Shown here: one piece after another, positions 49,314 to 56,544 of the stretch | Layout of the letters: each line of letters starts with the position of its first letter | Numbering within the stretch: the first letter of the stretch is position 1 | Source of the DNA: Amycolatopsis keratiniphila subsp. keratiniphila | GTDB taxonomy: Bacteria > Actinomycetota > Actinomycetes > Mycobacteriales > Pseudonocardiaceae | Direction of reading: 5' to 3' | Length of the DNA stretch: 64,000 nucleotides | NCBI RefSeq assembly: GCF_001620365.2 | Contig: NZ_LQMT02000039.1 | Location: 277,767 to 341,766, forward strand | Program-made: the position numbers and the translations under genes | Notes under the pieces: generated by a model | Database searches by the model: none | The model's input: the letters and a program-made list of their open reading frames with translations, nothing else | Told to the model about the DNA's origin: nothing

Positions 49314-50069
49314 CTAGCGCAGAACCGCGTCGGCCCAGACCGCCGTGGCGCTGCACGGCGAGTCGATGTTGTCCACCTCGAGGAGCAACTGCTTGCCCTG
49401 GCCCACGGGCAGGTCCAGCACGTCGACCTGTCCGGCGCGAAGGTCTCGGGTGGCCAGCGCTCGCCCGTCGAGCTTCACCGCGAACCGTGTGACGGTCTCG
49501 GCGGGCGCGCCGTCCGCGATGCCCAGCGTCACGTGGAAACGCTGAAAACGCTGATCGATGGTGAAGACCTCATGGCCGTCGTCGGATTTCGAGCATGTGG
49601 TGCCGACATAGCTGTGCTTGAAGATCCGTCCGCCGACAGCGGCTTCGCCACGTCGCCAATCTCCGTAGCCGCCCTCGATCTTCGGCAGATCGATGAGCCA
49701 CGCTCCGCCGTCCGCCGGCACGGGGGCTGACGAGGCCGAGGGTGGCGTGCCGGCCGCCGGGCCCGAGCCGGGCGGTCGATCGGGAGTGTTGTGTTCCGTT
49801 GCCAGCGAGAAGCCGAAGACTCCCGCGCCGGCGACCGCGACCGCGGCGCCGGCGGCGAGCCGGACGTCGACCGAGGTGCCCCATCGCCGCCAGATGGCGA
49901 ACACTCCGAGGAGTACCGCGCCGAGGCTCGTCGCCCAGACGATCGGCAGTCCACCGCCGACGATCAGGACCGATACCGCCGCCACGTCGGCGACCACACC
50001 GAGCGTCTGGGGGAGGAATCGGGTGGGGGGCGCACTTCCCGGAGCACCGCCGACACGACGGAAGTTCAT
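49314..50069 (-). CDS. Membrane protein with NPCBM-like extracellular domain
   Basis: 251 residues. Two membrane segments (about 25-60 and 68-88), a Pro/Ser linker (PPGSGPAAGTPPSASSAPVPA), then a domain of about 125 residues of the NPCBM/NEW2 galactose-binding type: RIFKHSYVGTTC, QRFQRFHVTLGIADGAPAETVTRFAVKLDGRAL, and a last strand with CSATAVWADAVL. Two cysteines may bridge. Such domains bind sugars or support protein contacts at the cell surface. Single gene; role unknown. Confidence 0.75.
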   Translation of the reverse strand: MNFRRVGGAPGSAPPTRFLPQTLGVVADVAAVSVLIVGGGLPIVWATSLGAVLLGVFAIWRRWGTSVDVRLAAGAAVAVAGAGVFGFSLATEHNTPDRPPGSGPAAGTPPSASSAPVPADGGAWLIDLPKIEGGYGDWRRGEAAVGGRIFKHSYVGTTCSKSDDGHEVFTIDQRFQRFHVTLGIADGAPAETVTRFAVKLDGRALATRDLRAGQVDVLDLPVGQGKQLLLEVDNIDSPCSATAVWADAVLR

Positions 50070-50282
50070 GAACGACTCTTCGCCGACCGAGCCTGCATGG
50101 CAGCGACGGTAGCGATTCTCGCCGCCGGGCTTCCGGGCGACTTTTTGCCGTTCTTGCGGGGCGTAGGTCCGCCATCGCTCGATGGTGCTGCGAATTCAGC
50201 AGCATCCTGCCGGTCGTCACCTGGTTTTCGTCGCCGCGGGCGACTTTCAAGGCGGTCGGCGTCCGAGCGCGAGAGGAGAAAG

Positions 50283-50316
50283 CCACTCGATCGAGTGGTG
50301 CAGTAGAGGTCTCTAC
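50283..50316. promoter_or_regulatory. Two adjacent palindromes in gene-free gap
   Basis: CCACTCGATCGAGTGG (50283-50298, perfect 16 bp) and GTAGAG-GT-CTCTAC (50303-50316) lie side by side, 214 bp upstream of the NPCBM-like gene. Possible operators; no regulator can be assigned. Confidence 0.4.
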
Positions 50317-50340
50317 CGCTTTCTAAAGCTGAATCTATAA

Positions 50341-50355
50341 AGCCTGAGAGAGGCT
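50341..50355 (-). terminator. Short hairpin at ATPase gene end
   Basis: AGCCT-GAGAG-AGGCT, followed on the minus strand by TTTAT. It touches the TAA stop of the ATPase gene. Confidence 0.4.
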
Positions 50356-51545
50356 TAGTCCCGGCCGAGCAGGTAGTGGCCGAAGTGCGGAACGGTGAAC
50401 GCGATGTGCCCGCGCTCGGCGGAGTACACCAGGCCCTTCTTCATCAGGCTGTCCCGCGCAGGCGACAGCGATGAAGGCTTCCGCCCCAGGTAGACGGCCA
50501 CATCGGCGGTCCCGGCGGACTCGTCCCGGCCTTGCGTCAGCTCCGCCATCGCGAGCAGGTACTCGCGTTCCGCGGGTGTCGCGCGTTCGTAGCGGGAGCC
50601 GAAGAAGCCGACCGCGAGCTCGGACTCGGCCTCTGGAGCGGCGACCTGGACGTCCTTCACGGTGATGGGGTCCGCCGGCGCGGCGTCCCAGGCGGCCTTG
50701 CCGTAGGCCTGGATGAAGTACGGATAGCCGCCGGATGCGTCGAACAGGGCGTCCAGTGCCTCCGGTTCGATACCCGCGTCCTCACGTTCGATCGGCGCCA
50801 TCACCGCGAGGTCGGCGTCTTCGCGCTCCAGCCGGTCGATGCGCGCGTAGCGGAAGAGGCGTTCCGAGTACGACTTCGACGCCGAAAGGACGGCGGGCAC
50901 GTGCGGCAGTCCCGCGCCGACCACGACCAACGGCGCCCCGGACTGCGAAAGTTCGTGGCAGGCGGCGCAGAGCGCGGAAACGTCCTCCGGCAGCAGATCT
51001 TGGATCTCGTCGATCAGCAGCGCGACCCCGGTGCCGACGTCGGCCGCCAGCTCGGCGACCTCGGTGAATAGTTCGACCAGGTCGATCTCGATGTCGCCGG
51101 AATCGGCGCGGCCCTGTGCGGCGGGTACGTCGATGCCGGGCTGCCAGCGGTCGCGGAGCTTCGCGTCCGGTTTGTTGGCGCGCAGCGCGAACGCCTTGAG
51201 CACGCCGAGCACCTGCTCGACCCGGTCCGGCGCGCGATGCCGTACGGCGAGGTCGCGGATCGCGCGGTGCAGCGCGGCCGAGAGCGGCCGCCGAAGTTCG
51301 GTGTCCGGGCGGGCCTCGATCTTGCCCGCGCCCCAGCCGTGTTTGATGGCCCGAGAGCGCAGCTCGCCCAGCAATACGGTCTTTCCCACGCCGCGCAGGC
51401 CGGTCAGCATGAGGCTGCGTTCGGGTCTCCCCCGCGCGACCCGTTCGAGCACGACCTCGAAGGCCTGGAGCTCGCGGACGCGACCTGCCAGCTCGGGTGG
51501 GCGTTGGCCGGCACCCGGGGCGAAGGGGTTGCGGATGGGATCCAC
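50355..51545 (-). CDS. AAA ATPase with Orc1/Cdc6-like layout
   Basis: 396 residues. N-terminal NPFAPGAGQRPPELAGRVREL is the usual lead-in, Walker A GLRGVGKTVLL, Walker B ALLIDEIQDLL, sensor 1 region VVVGAGLP, and a lid with FDASGGYPYFIQAYGKAAWD. A C-terminal winged helix (TPAEREYLLAMAEL...VAVYLGRKPSSLSPARDSLMKKGLVY) completes the Orc1/Cdc6-like arrangement. Typical of stand-alone AAA_16 proteins often found near mobile or defence genes, but nothing here proves that. No partner gene adjoins it. Confidence 0.8.
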   Translation of the reverse strand: MDPIRNPFAPGAGQRPPELAGRVRELQAFEVVLERVARGRPERSLMLTGLRGVGKTVLLGELRSRAIKHGWGAGKIEARPDTELRRPLSAALHRAIRDLAVRHRAPDRVEQVLGVLKAFALRANKPDAKLRDRWQPGIDVPAAQGRADSGDIEIDLVELFTEVAELAADVGTGVALLIDEIQDLLPEDVSALCAACHELSQSGAPLVVVGAGLPHVPAVLSASKSYSERLFRYARIDRLEREDADLAVMAPIEREDAGIEPEALDALFDASGGYPYFIQAYGKAAWDAAPADPITVKDVQVAAPEAESELAVGFFGSRYERATPAEREYLLAMAELTQGRDESAGTADVAVYLGRKPSSLSPARDSLMKKGLVYSAERGHIAFTVPHFGHYLLGRD

Positions 51546-51657
51546 TCTCCCACGCTATCGGGGTTTCTAGCTCTCGCCCGATATTCCGCCATAGAGGGAT
51601 AGGTGTGTCGTGGCGGGTTACTCCGAGTGGACGGGTCTGCAGCCCCGTCCCTCGTTC

Positions 51658-52068
51658 TTACTCACTCAGGTTGCGTTCCGCGTAGATCTTCATCGCGTCA
51701 CGGATGTATTCCGCGGTGCCCGCGCCGTGCTTCTCGTCGTACTGCCCGTAGCGCGGGTCGTCGACGTACAGCTGCCCGAGACCGGCGAAGTAGCCCTTCG
51801 ACACGGCCCGCACCCCCGGCCGGAGCCATTCGTACAGCCGCCGCGTGATCGCCTGGGCCTCGTCACCGTCGACGGGCAGGCCCTGCGCGCGGGCCTCGCC
51901 GAACGCGGCCGCGATGTCCTTCTGTTCCTGCTGGTGCGCCTTCTTGTCTTCGGCGCTCAGCGACTTCCACCACCGGTCACCCTGCTTGTAGGCGTCGGCG
52001 CCCCAGCGCTCGGTGACCTCCTTCTCGTACTTCGTGTGGTCGAAGCCGTCGAACACTTCCGTTGCCAT
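51658..52068 (-). CDS. TipAS-like short product from an internal start
   Basis: An in-frame ATG at 52068 (ATEVFDGFDHTKYEKEV) follows AGAGAGGTGA with 8-10 bp spacing, and would give a 136-residue drug-binding domain alone. In Streptomyces tipA the same arrangement yields an excess of short TipAS that sequesters the drug. Same reading frame as the long form. Confidence 0.55.
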   Translation of the reverse strand: MATEVFDGFDHTKYEKEVTERWGADAYKQGDRWWKSLSAEDKKAHQQEQKDIAAAFGEARAQGLPVDGDEAQAITRRLYEWLRPGVRAVSKGYFAGLGQLYVDDPRYGQYDEKHGAGTAEYIRDAMKIYAERNLSE

Positions 52069-52419
52069 CAGCTGTTCACCTCTCTCTGTTTTCCTCAAGG
52101 TCGTTTTGACCGATTCGATCTGCCGTCCGAGCCGCTGTCGCTCCTGCTCCAGCCACTTCAGGTGGGTGCGTAGCGCCGCTGTCGTGTCCTGCTCCCCTTC
52201 GAGGACTTCGCCGATCGCGGGCAGGCTCAGCCCGAGTTCGCGAAGCAGCAGGATCCGTTGCAGCCGCACCAGCGCGTCCTGGTCGTAGTAGCGGTATCCG
52301 TTGCTCCCCACCCGGCTCGGTTCGAGCAGCCCGATGTCGCCGTAGTGGCGCAGTGTGCGGCTCGTGGTCCCGGCCGAGCGGGCGATGTCCTGGATCGACC
52401 ACTCCGTCTCGTTCGGCAT
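51658..52419 (-). CDS. TipA-like MerR regulator with thiopeptide-binding domain
   Basis: 253 residues. N-terminal MerR domain WSIQDIARSAGTTSRTLRHYGDIGLLEPSRVGSNGYRYYD, a coiled-coil dimerisation helix (LKWLEQERQRLGRQIESVKTTLRK), then a TipAS drug-binding domain (TKYEKEVTERWGADAYKQGDRWW...GLGQLYVDDPRYGQYDEKHGAGTAEYI). Binds cyclic thiopeptides and other amphipathic drugs and activates promoters with long spacers. ATG 52419 is chosen over GTG 52425 because the -10 box ends at 52427, which puts the transcript start at about 52419. Confidence 0.9.
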   Translation of the reverse strand: MPNETEWSIQDIARSAGTTSRTLRHYGDIGLLEPSRVGSNGYRYYDQDALVRLQRILLLRELGLSLPAIGEVLEGEQDTTAALRTHLKWLEQERQRLGRQIESVKTTLRKTERGEQLMATEVFDGFDHTKYEKEVTERWGADAYKQGDRWWKSLSAEDKKAHQQEQKDIAAAFGEARAQGLPVDGDEAQAITRRLYEWLRPGVRAVSKGYFAGLGQLYVDDPRYGQYDEKHGAGTAEYIRDAMKIYAERNLSE

Positions 52420-52426
52420 GTCCACG

Positions 52427-52457
52427 AAGGTAGAGGTTGACGTTGCGTCAAAGTCAA
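52427..52457 (-). promoter_or_regulatory. MerR-type promoter with 19-bp spacer
   Basis: On the minus strand TTGACT (52457-52452), a 19-bp spacer, and TACCTT (52432-52427). The spacer contains the dyad TTGACG-CAA-CGTCAA. This overlong spacer with a central dyad is diagnostic of promoters activated by MerR proteins. Confidence 0.75.
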
Positions 52458-52473
52458 TCGAAGTTCACCCGAC
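52452..52473 (+). promoter_or_regulatory. Candidate PHO box of GDPD gene
   Basis: Two 11-bp units, AGTCAATCGAA and GTTCACCCGAC, 18 bp before the start; a further GTTCACG occurs at 52483. The second unit is a good PhoP half-site, the first is partial. The site overlaps the divergent MerR -35. Confidence 0.4.
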
Positions 52474-52490
52474 CGTGGCATGGTTCACGA

Positions 52491-53522
52491 ATGAAGACAT
52501 TCGCGCTGGTCATGGCCGCTGCGCTGACCTTGACGACGGCCGGGGTCGCCGACGCGCAGCCGCGTCGCGCCTTCGACATCCAGGCCCACCGCGGCGGGCT
52601 CGGCCTCACGGTCGAGAGCACGCTCGCGTCCTTCGGCAAGGCGATGGAGCTGGGGGTGACCACGCTCGAACTCGACATCCAGATCACCAAGGACGGTCGC
52701 GAGGTGATCACCCACGACCGCAAGACGACGGCCGCGAAGTGCCGCGACACCGCGCCCGCGACTCCCGGCGACCCGGCGTACCCGTACGTCGGCAAGTACG
52801 TGAAGGACCTGACGTTCGCGCAGGTCCGCACGCTCGACTGCGGCTCGATCCGGCAGCCCGCCCACCCCGGCCAGACGCTCTCCCCCGGCGCCAAGATGCC
52901 GACGCTCGCCGAGCTGTTCCAGCTCGCCCGCGACCACCGTGCCTGGGGGATCAAGTTCAACATCGAGACGAAGGTCGAGGCCGCCGCCCCGCACGAGACG
53001 GCGCCGCGTGAGCAGTTCGTCCAGCGGGCGGTGCGCGAGATCGTGCGTGGCGGGTTCGCGCACAACGTCTCGATCCAGAGCTTCGACTGGGGCGCGCTGA
53101 TGCGGTTCCGCGAGGTCGCGCCGTGGATCCCGACGGTCGCGCTGACCCAGCCCGAGTTCTTGCAGGTCGGGCAGCCGGGCAAATCGCCGTGGCTCGGCGG
53201 GTTGGACATCGACGACTTCGGCGGCAGCCCCGTCCGCGCGGTGAAGTCGTTCGGTGCGAAGGCGCTCTCGCCGGTGCACGGCAACCCGCAGGGCGGCAAG
53301 ATCGGCGACCCCGACTACCGGCCGTTCACCACGAAGGCGCTGGTCACCGAGGCGCACCGGGCGGGGATCAAGGTCGTGCCCTGGACGATGAACGACCCGG
53401 CGACCATGCACAAGCTCATCGACGACGGCGTCGACGGCATCATCACCGACTACCCGGACCGGCTGCGGCAGGTCGCGGCCGATCGCGGCTTCAAGCTGCC
53501 GAAGGCGTATCGAGCCCGCTAG
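52491..53522 (+). CDS. Secreted glycerophosphodiester phosphodiesterase
   Basis: 343 residues. Sec signal peptide KTFALVMAAALTLTTAGVADAQ. Catalytic features of the GDPD TIM barrel: QAHRGGLG (H33), ELDIQITKDGREVITHD with metal-binding Glu/Asp and the second His, FNIETKVE, SIQSFDW and WTMNDPATM. Hydrolyses glycerophosphodiesters to glycerol-3-phosphate, supplying phosphate and glycerol outside the cell. The PHO-like repeat and the two phoX genes place it in the phosphate response. ATG 52491 rather than the earlier frame start is chosen for the signal peptide. Confidence 0.9.
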   Translation: MKTFALVMAAALTLTTAGVADAQPRRAFDIQAHRGGLGLTVESTLASFGKAMELGVTTLELDIQITKDGREVITHDRKTTAAKCRDTAPATPGDPAYPYVGKYVKDLTFAQVRTLDCGSIRQPAHPGQTLSPGAKMPTLAELFQLARDHRAWGIKFNIETKVEAAAPHETAPREQFVQRAVREIVRGGFAHNVSIQSFDWGALMRFREVAPWIPTVALTQPEFLQVGQPGKSPWLGGLDIDDFGGSPVRAVKSFGAKALSPVHGNPQGGKIGDPDYRPFTTKALVTEAHRAGIKVVPWTMNDPATMHKLIDDGVDGIITDYPDRLRQVAADRGFKLPKAYRAR

Positions 53523-53544
53523 CGAAATCTAGCGCTTTCTAGCG
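53519..53544 (+). repeat. Three CTAGCG copies with 10-bp period
   Basis: CTAGCG at 53519, 53529 and 53539, separated by AAAT and CTTT. The first contains the TAG stop of the GDPD gene. A 10-bp period places all three on one helix face. Confidence 0.6.
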
Positions 53545-53653
53545 TCAGAGAAATATTCCGGGATACACCGTTAGCGCGGTTCGGCGCGGTGGCGGGCGGG
53601 AAGACTGGGGATAGGTTTGTTTCCCGGGTCCGGATCCAGAAAGGTTTACGACC

Positions 53654-54160
53654 GTGATTCTCCGTCGCGTCGCACGTCCGCTCCTCGCCGCGATCTTCAT
53701 CTCCGGCGGGATCGGCGCGCTGAGGGACACCCAGGGGCACGCCAAAGCCGTGGAGCCGTTCCTCACCGAGTCCTTCGACAAGCTGGAGGGCGTGGTGCCG
53801 GAATCGGTGCCGCGCGACCCCGCCACCCTCGTCCGGATCGACGCCGCGGTGAAGGTCGGCGCCGGGGTCGCGCTCGCCGCGGGCAAGGCGCCACGCCTGG
53901 CCTCACTGCTGCTGCTCGGCAGCCTGGTCCCGACCACGCTGGCCGCGCACCGGTTCTGGGAGATCAAGGAACCGGCCGAGCGTCAGCAGCAGCAGATCCA
54001 GTTCATCAAGAACGCCGGCCTCGCCGGTGGCCTGCTGCTCGCCGCCGCCGACACCGCGGGCAAGCCGTCGCTCGGCTGGCGCGCCAAGCGGGCTGCCGCC
54101 AAGACGGAGAAGCGCGCCGAGAAGCTGGCGAAGAAGGCCGAGAAGGCCATCACAAAGTAG
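53654..54160 (+). CDS. DoxX-family membrane protein
   Basis: 168 residues, four hydrophobic segments, starting ILRRVARPLLAAIFISGGIGALRD, the DoxX N-terminal motif, with VRIDAAVKVGAGVALAAGKAPRLASLLLLGSLVPTTLAAHRFWE in the middle. The C-terminus is a lysine-rich helix (KTEKRAEKLAKKAEKAITK). DoxX-like proteins act in quinone- or thiosulfate-linked redox chains or membrane stress; no function can be fixed. GTG start with AAAGG about 9 bp upstream. Confidence 0.82.
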   Translation: MILRRVARPLLAAIFISGGIGALRDTQGHAKAVEPFLTESFDKLEGVVPESVPRDPATLVRIDAAVKVGAGVALAAGKAPRLASLLLLGSLVPTTLAAHRFWEIKEPAERQQQQIQFIKNAGLAGGLLLAAADTAGKPSLGWRAKRAAAKTEKRAEKLAKKAEKAITK

Positions 54161-54179
54161 CTCGGTTCCCCGCGGGAGT

Positions 54180-54232
54180 GTCATGAACGACCCTTTCCTG
54201 ACGTTTTTCGTCAGGAAAGGGTCGTTCATGAC
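54180..54232. terminator. Perfect 24-bp inverted repeat at convergent junction
   Basis: Arms 54180-54203 and 54209-54232 (beginning GTCATGAACGACCCTTTCC) are exactly complementary around a TTTTT loop. Located between convergent DoxX and YCII genes. Probably a bidirectional terminator, of the same long-repeat class as those at 11590 and 26220. Confidence 0.75.
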
Positions 54233-54250
54233 ATCCGCCGAACCGGTACC

Positions 54251-54622
54251 TCACTCGGTGAAAGCGGCGATGTCCTCCGCCTCGACGACGGTGCGGACCT
54301 CGACCTCGATCTCCTCGAACAGCGCCGCGTAGGTCTCCGCGAACGCGACGGCCTCCGCGAGGTCCTTGGCGTTGATCAGCGCGAACCCGCCGATGACCTC
54401 CTTGGCCTCGGTGAACGGGCCGTCGGTCGCGGTGATCTTGCCGCCGCGCGCCTTGCGGACCCGCGCGCCCCGCTCGGAGGGGTGCACACCCTCCGCCGTG
54501 ATGAGGATGCCCTTCTCGAACGAGTCCTCGATGAAGGCACCCATCTTCTCGATGAACTCCTTGCTGGGGTTCCAGGCCTCCGGGGCGCTCTCGTCCAGCC
54601 GGTGCATCATCAGAAACCGCAT
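54251..54622 (-). CDS. YCII/DGPF-domain protein, second copy
   Basis: 123 residues. RFLMMHRLDESAPEAWNP start, helix FIEKMGAFIEDSFEKGILITAEGVHPS, and the full DGPF signature KITATDGPFTEAKEVIGGFALINAKD. Closer to the canonical DGPF motif than the copy at 47102. It has no sigma gene beside it, but its upstream region carries an ECF42-type promoter, so it is probably a distal target of the sigma factor at 45891. Alone in its transcription unit. Confidence 0.88.
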   Translation of the reverse strand: MRFLMMHRLDESAPEAWNPSKEFIEKMGAFIEDSFEKGILITAEGVHPSERGARVRKARGGKITATDGPFTEAKEVIGGFALINAKDLAEAVAFAETYAALFEEIEVEVRTVVEAEDIAAFTE

Positions 54623-54675
54623 CGTCGCTCCTCAGTGTCTTGGCGGGGCTGTTTCTACCCCGCCTTCACCGACGC

Positions 54676-54702
54676 GTCGAGCGGCTCGACGGCGGTTCGA
54701 CA
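54676..54702 (-). promoter_or_regulatory. ECF42-type promoter of second YCII gene
   Basis: On the minus strand TGTCGA (54702-54697) and CGAC (54679-54676) are 17 bp apart, the same spacing and consensus as at 47490-47516. The leader to the ATG is about 50 nt. Confidence 0.6.
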
Positions 54703-54720
54703 TTTCTGCACAAAAGTTTT

Positions 54721-55524
54721 CTAGCGGCTCGCGACCTTCTTGTACTGGGCCGTCGCCAGCGGCGCGAAGATCGCGATGATGGCGATGCAGCACAGGATCG
54801 CGTACAGCGACGCGTGCTCGGCAGGCCAGCCCGTCGGGGGTGCGCCGAAACGGTTTCCGAACAGGTCACGGGCCGAGTTGATCACCGCGGTGAACGGGTT
54901 CCAGTCGGCGATCGCCTTCAGCACGCCCGGCAGCTTGTCCGCCGGGACGAACGCCGTCGAGATGAAGCTCAGCGGGAACATCCACATCAGCCCGGCGCTC
55001 TGGGCCACCTCCACACTGCGCGCGACGAGCCCGATCCAGGCGCCGACCCAGGACAGCGCCCAGGCGAACATCAGCATCACCAGGTAGCCGAGCACGGCGT
55101 CGAGGAAGCTGCCGCGGATCCGCCAGCCGACCAGCAGCCCGCACAGCGACATGACGACCAGCGCGACCACGCTGATCACCAGGTCGGACGTCGTGCGGCC
55201 GAAGATCACCGCGAGCCGCGAGATCGGCAGCGAACGGAACCGGTCGATGATGCCCTTCTGCAGGTCGTTCGCGAACCCGATCACGGTGAACGCCGAGTTG
55301 AACGCGACCGTCTGCGCGAAGATGCCGGCGATCAGGAACTCCCGGTACGCGAGCCCGCCCGCCTCCCCGCCGATCGCGTCTCCGAAGACGTACGCGAACA
55401 GCAGCACGAACATGATCGGCTGCAGGGTCGCCGCCATCAGCCAGTCCGGGTTGCGCTGGACGTTCTTCAGGTTCCGCCAGGTGATCACGCCACCGTCGGA
55501 AAAGGCCTTCGCGACCGCGCTCAC
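54721..55524 (-). CDS. DrrB-like ABC-2 permease
   Basis: 267 residues, six membrane segments. ITWRNLKNVQRNPDWLMAATLQPIMFVLLFAYVFG and GWRIRGSFLDAV...LMWMFPLSFISTAFVPADKLPGVLKAIADWNPFTAVINSARDLFG are the typical DrrB/nodulation-type signatures. Membrane half of a daunorubicin-resistance-type exporter. Start overlaps the ATPase stop by 4 bp. Confidence 0.92.
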   Translation of the reverse strand: MSAVAKAFSDGGVITWRNLKNVQRNPDWLMAATLQPIMFVLLFAYVFGDAIGGEAGGLAYREFLIAGIFAQTVAFNSAFTVIGFANDLQKGIIDRFRSLPISRLAVIFGRTTSDLVISVVALVVMSLCGLLVGWRIRGSFLDAVLGYLVMLMFAWALSWVGAWIGLVARSVEVAQSAGLMWMFPLSFISTAFVPADKLPGVLKAIADWNPFTAVINSARDLFGNRFGAPPTGWPAEHASLYAILCCIAIIAIFAPLATAQYKKVASR

Positions 55525-56474
55525 TTCTTTTCCCCCTCGTCCGTGGCGTGCCCTGTCAGCGAAAGGAAGACGTCGTCGAGGGTCGGCCGGTGCAGCGCGA
55601 CGTCCTGGACGGCGACACCTTGCGCGTCCAGCCGCCGCAAAGCTTCGATCAGCGCCTTCGGTCCGCCCTCGACCAGCACGTCGACCTTGCGGGTGTGCTC
55701 GTCGACCGACGGTGTGCCCGAGCCGACCTCGGTGAGCACCTGCGTGGTCATGGCGAGGTCGCTCGTATTCGCCACGACGAGCTCCAGCCGCTCGCCGCCG
55801 ATCTCCTGCTTGAGCTCGTCGGCGGTGCCGCGCGCGATGACCTTCCCCTTGTCGATCACCACGATGGAGTCGGCGAGCTGATCGGCCTCCTCCAGGTACT
55901 GCGTGGTCAGCAGCACGGTGGTGCCGTCGGCGACGAGTTCCTTGATGACCTCCCAGGTGTCGATCCGGCCGCGCGGATCGAGCCCGGTCGTCGGCTCGTC
56001 GAGGATCACCACGGTCGGCTCGGCGACCAGCGCGCCCGCGAGGTCGAGCCGTCGCCGCATACCGCCGGAGTACGTCTTGGCGGGCCGATCCGCCGCGTCC
56101 TCCAGCCGGAACCGGGCGAGCAGCTCACGCGCCCGTGACTTCGCCGCGGCCTTCTTGCTCCCGTACAGCCTGCCGACCATGTACAGGTTCTCGAAGCCCG
56201 TGAGGTTCTCGTCCACGGCGGCGTACTGCCCGGACAGCCCGATCGACCGCCGGACGGCGTCGGGCTGGGCCAGCACGTCGTGCCCGGCCACCTCCGCCTC
56301 ACCCGAATCCGGGCGGAGCAGCGTGGTCAGGATGCGGACCGTCGTCGTCTTGCCGGCGCCGTTCGGCCCCAGCAGGCCCAGCACCTTGCCCGTCGGGATC
56401 GACAGATCGACCCCGTCGAGCGCCCGGGTGGACCCATAGGTTTTGACCAGCGCTTTCGCCTGAACCGCGAACAT
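55521..56474 (-). CDS. DrrA-like ABC ATPase
   Basis: 317 residues. Walker A LLGPNGAGKTTTVRIL, SGQYAAVDENLTGFENL, signature YSGGMRRRLDLAGALV, Walker B VVILDEPTTGLDPRGR, H-loop switched to TTQ in LLTTQYLEEAD, and the DrrA C-terminal domain with LHRPTLDDVFLSLTG. Exports hydrophobic drugs together with the DrrB-like protein. ATG 56474 lies 6 bp after TAGGTT on the minus strand, a leaderless start. Confidence 0.93.
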   Translation of the reverse strand: MFAVQAKALVKTYGSTRALDGVDLSIPTGKVLGLLGPNGAGKTTTVRILTTLLRPDSGEAEVAGHDVLAQPDAVRRSIGLSGQYAAVDENLTGFENLYMVGRLYGSKKAAAKSRARELLARFRLEDAADRPAKTYSGGMRRRLDLAGALVAEPTVVILDEPTTGLDPRGRIDTWEVIKELVADGTTVLLTTQYLEEADQLADSIVVIDKGKVIARGTADELKQEIGGERLELVVANTSDLAMTTQVLTEVGSGTPSVDEHTRKVDVLVEGGPKALIEALRRLDAQGVAVQDVALHRPTLDDVFLSLTGHATDEGEKK

Positions 56475-56544
56475 GCGGTCAACCTAGACCCCGGCACCGA
56501 CAAAGGCACCGGGGTTTTTCCCCGATCCGCTCCAGGCGAACGGT

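Noticed and set aside
49232..49492. 86-codon plus-strand frame
   Set aside because: Second half is an antisense shadow of the NPCBM-like gene and the first half lacks coding bias, although it follows a 19-bp palindrome.
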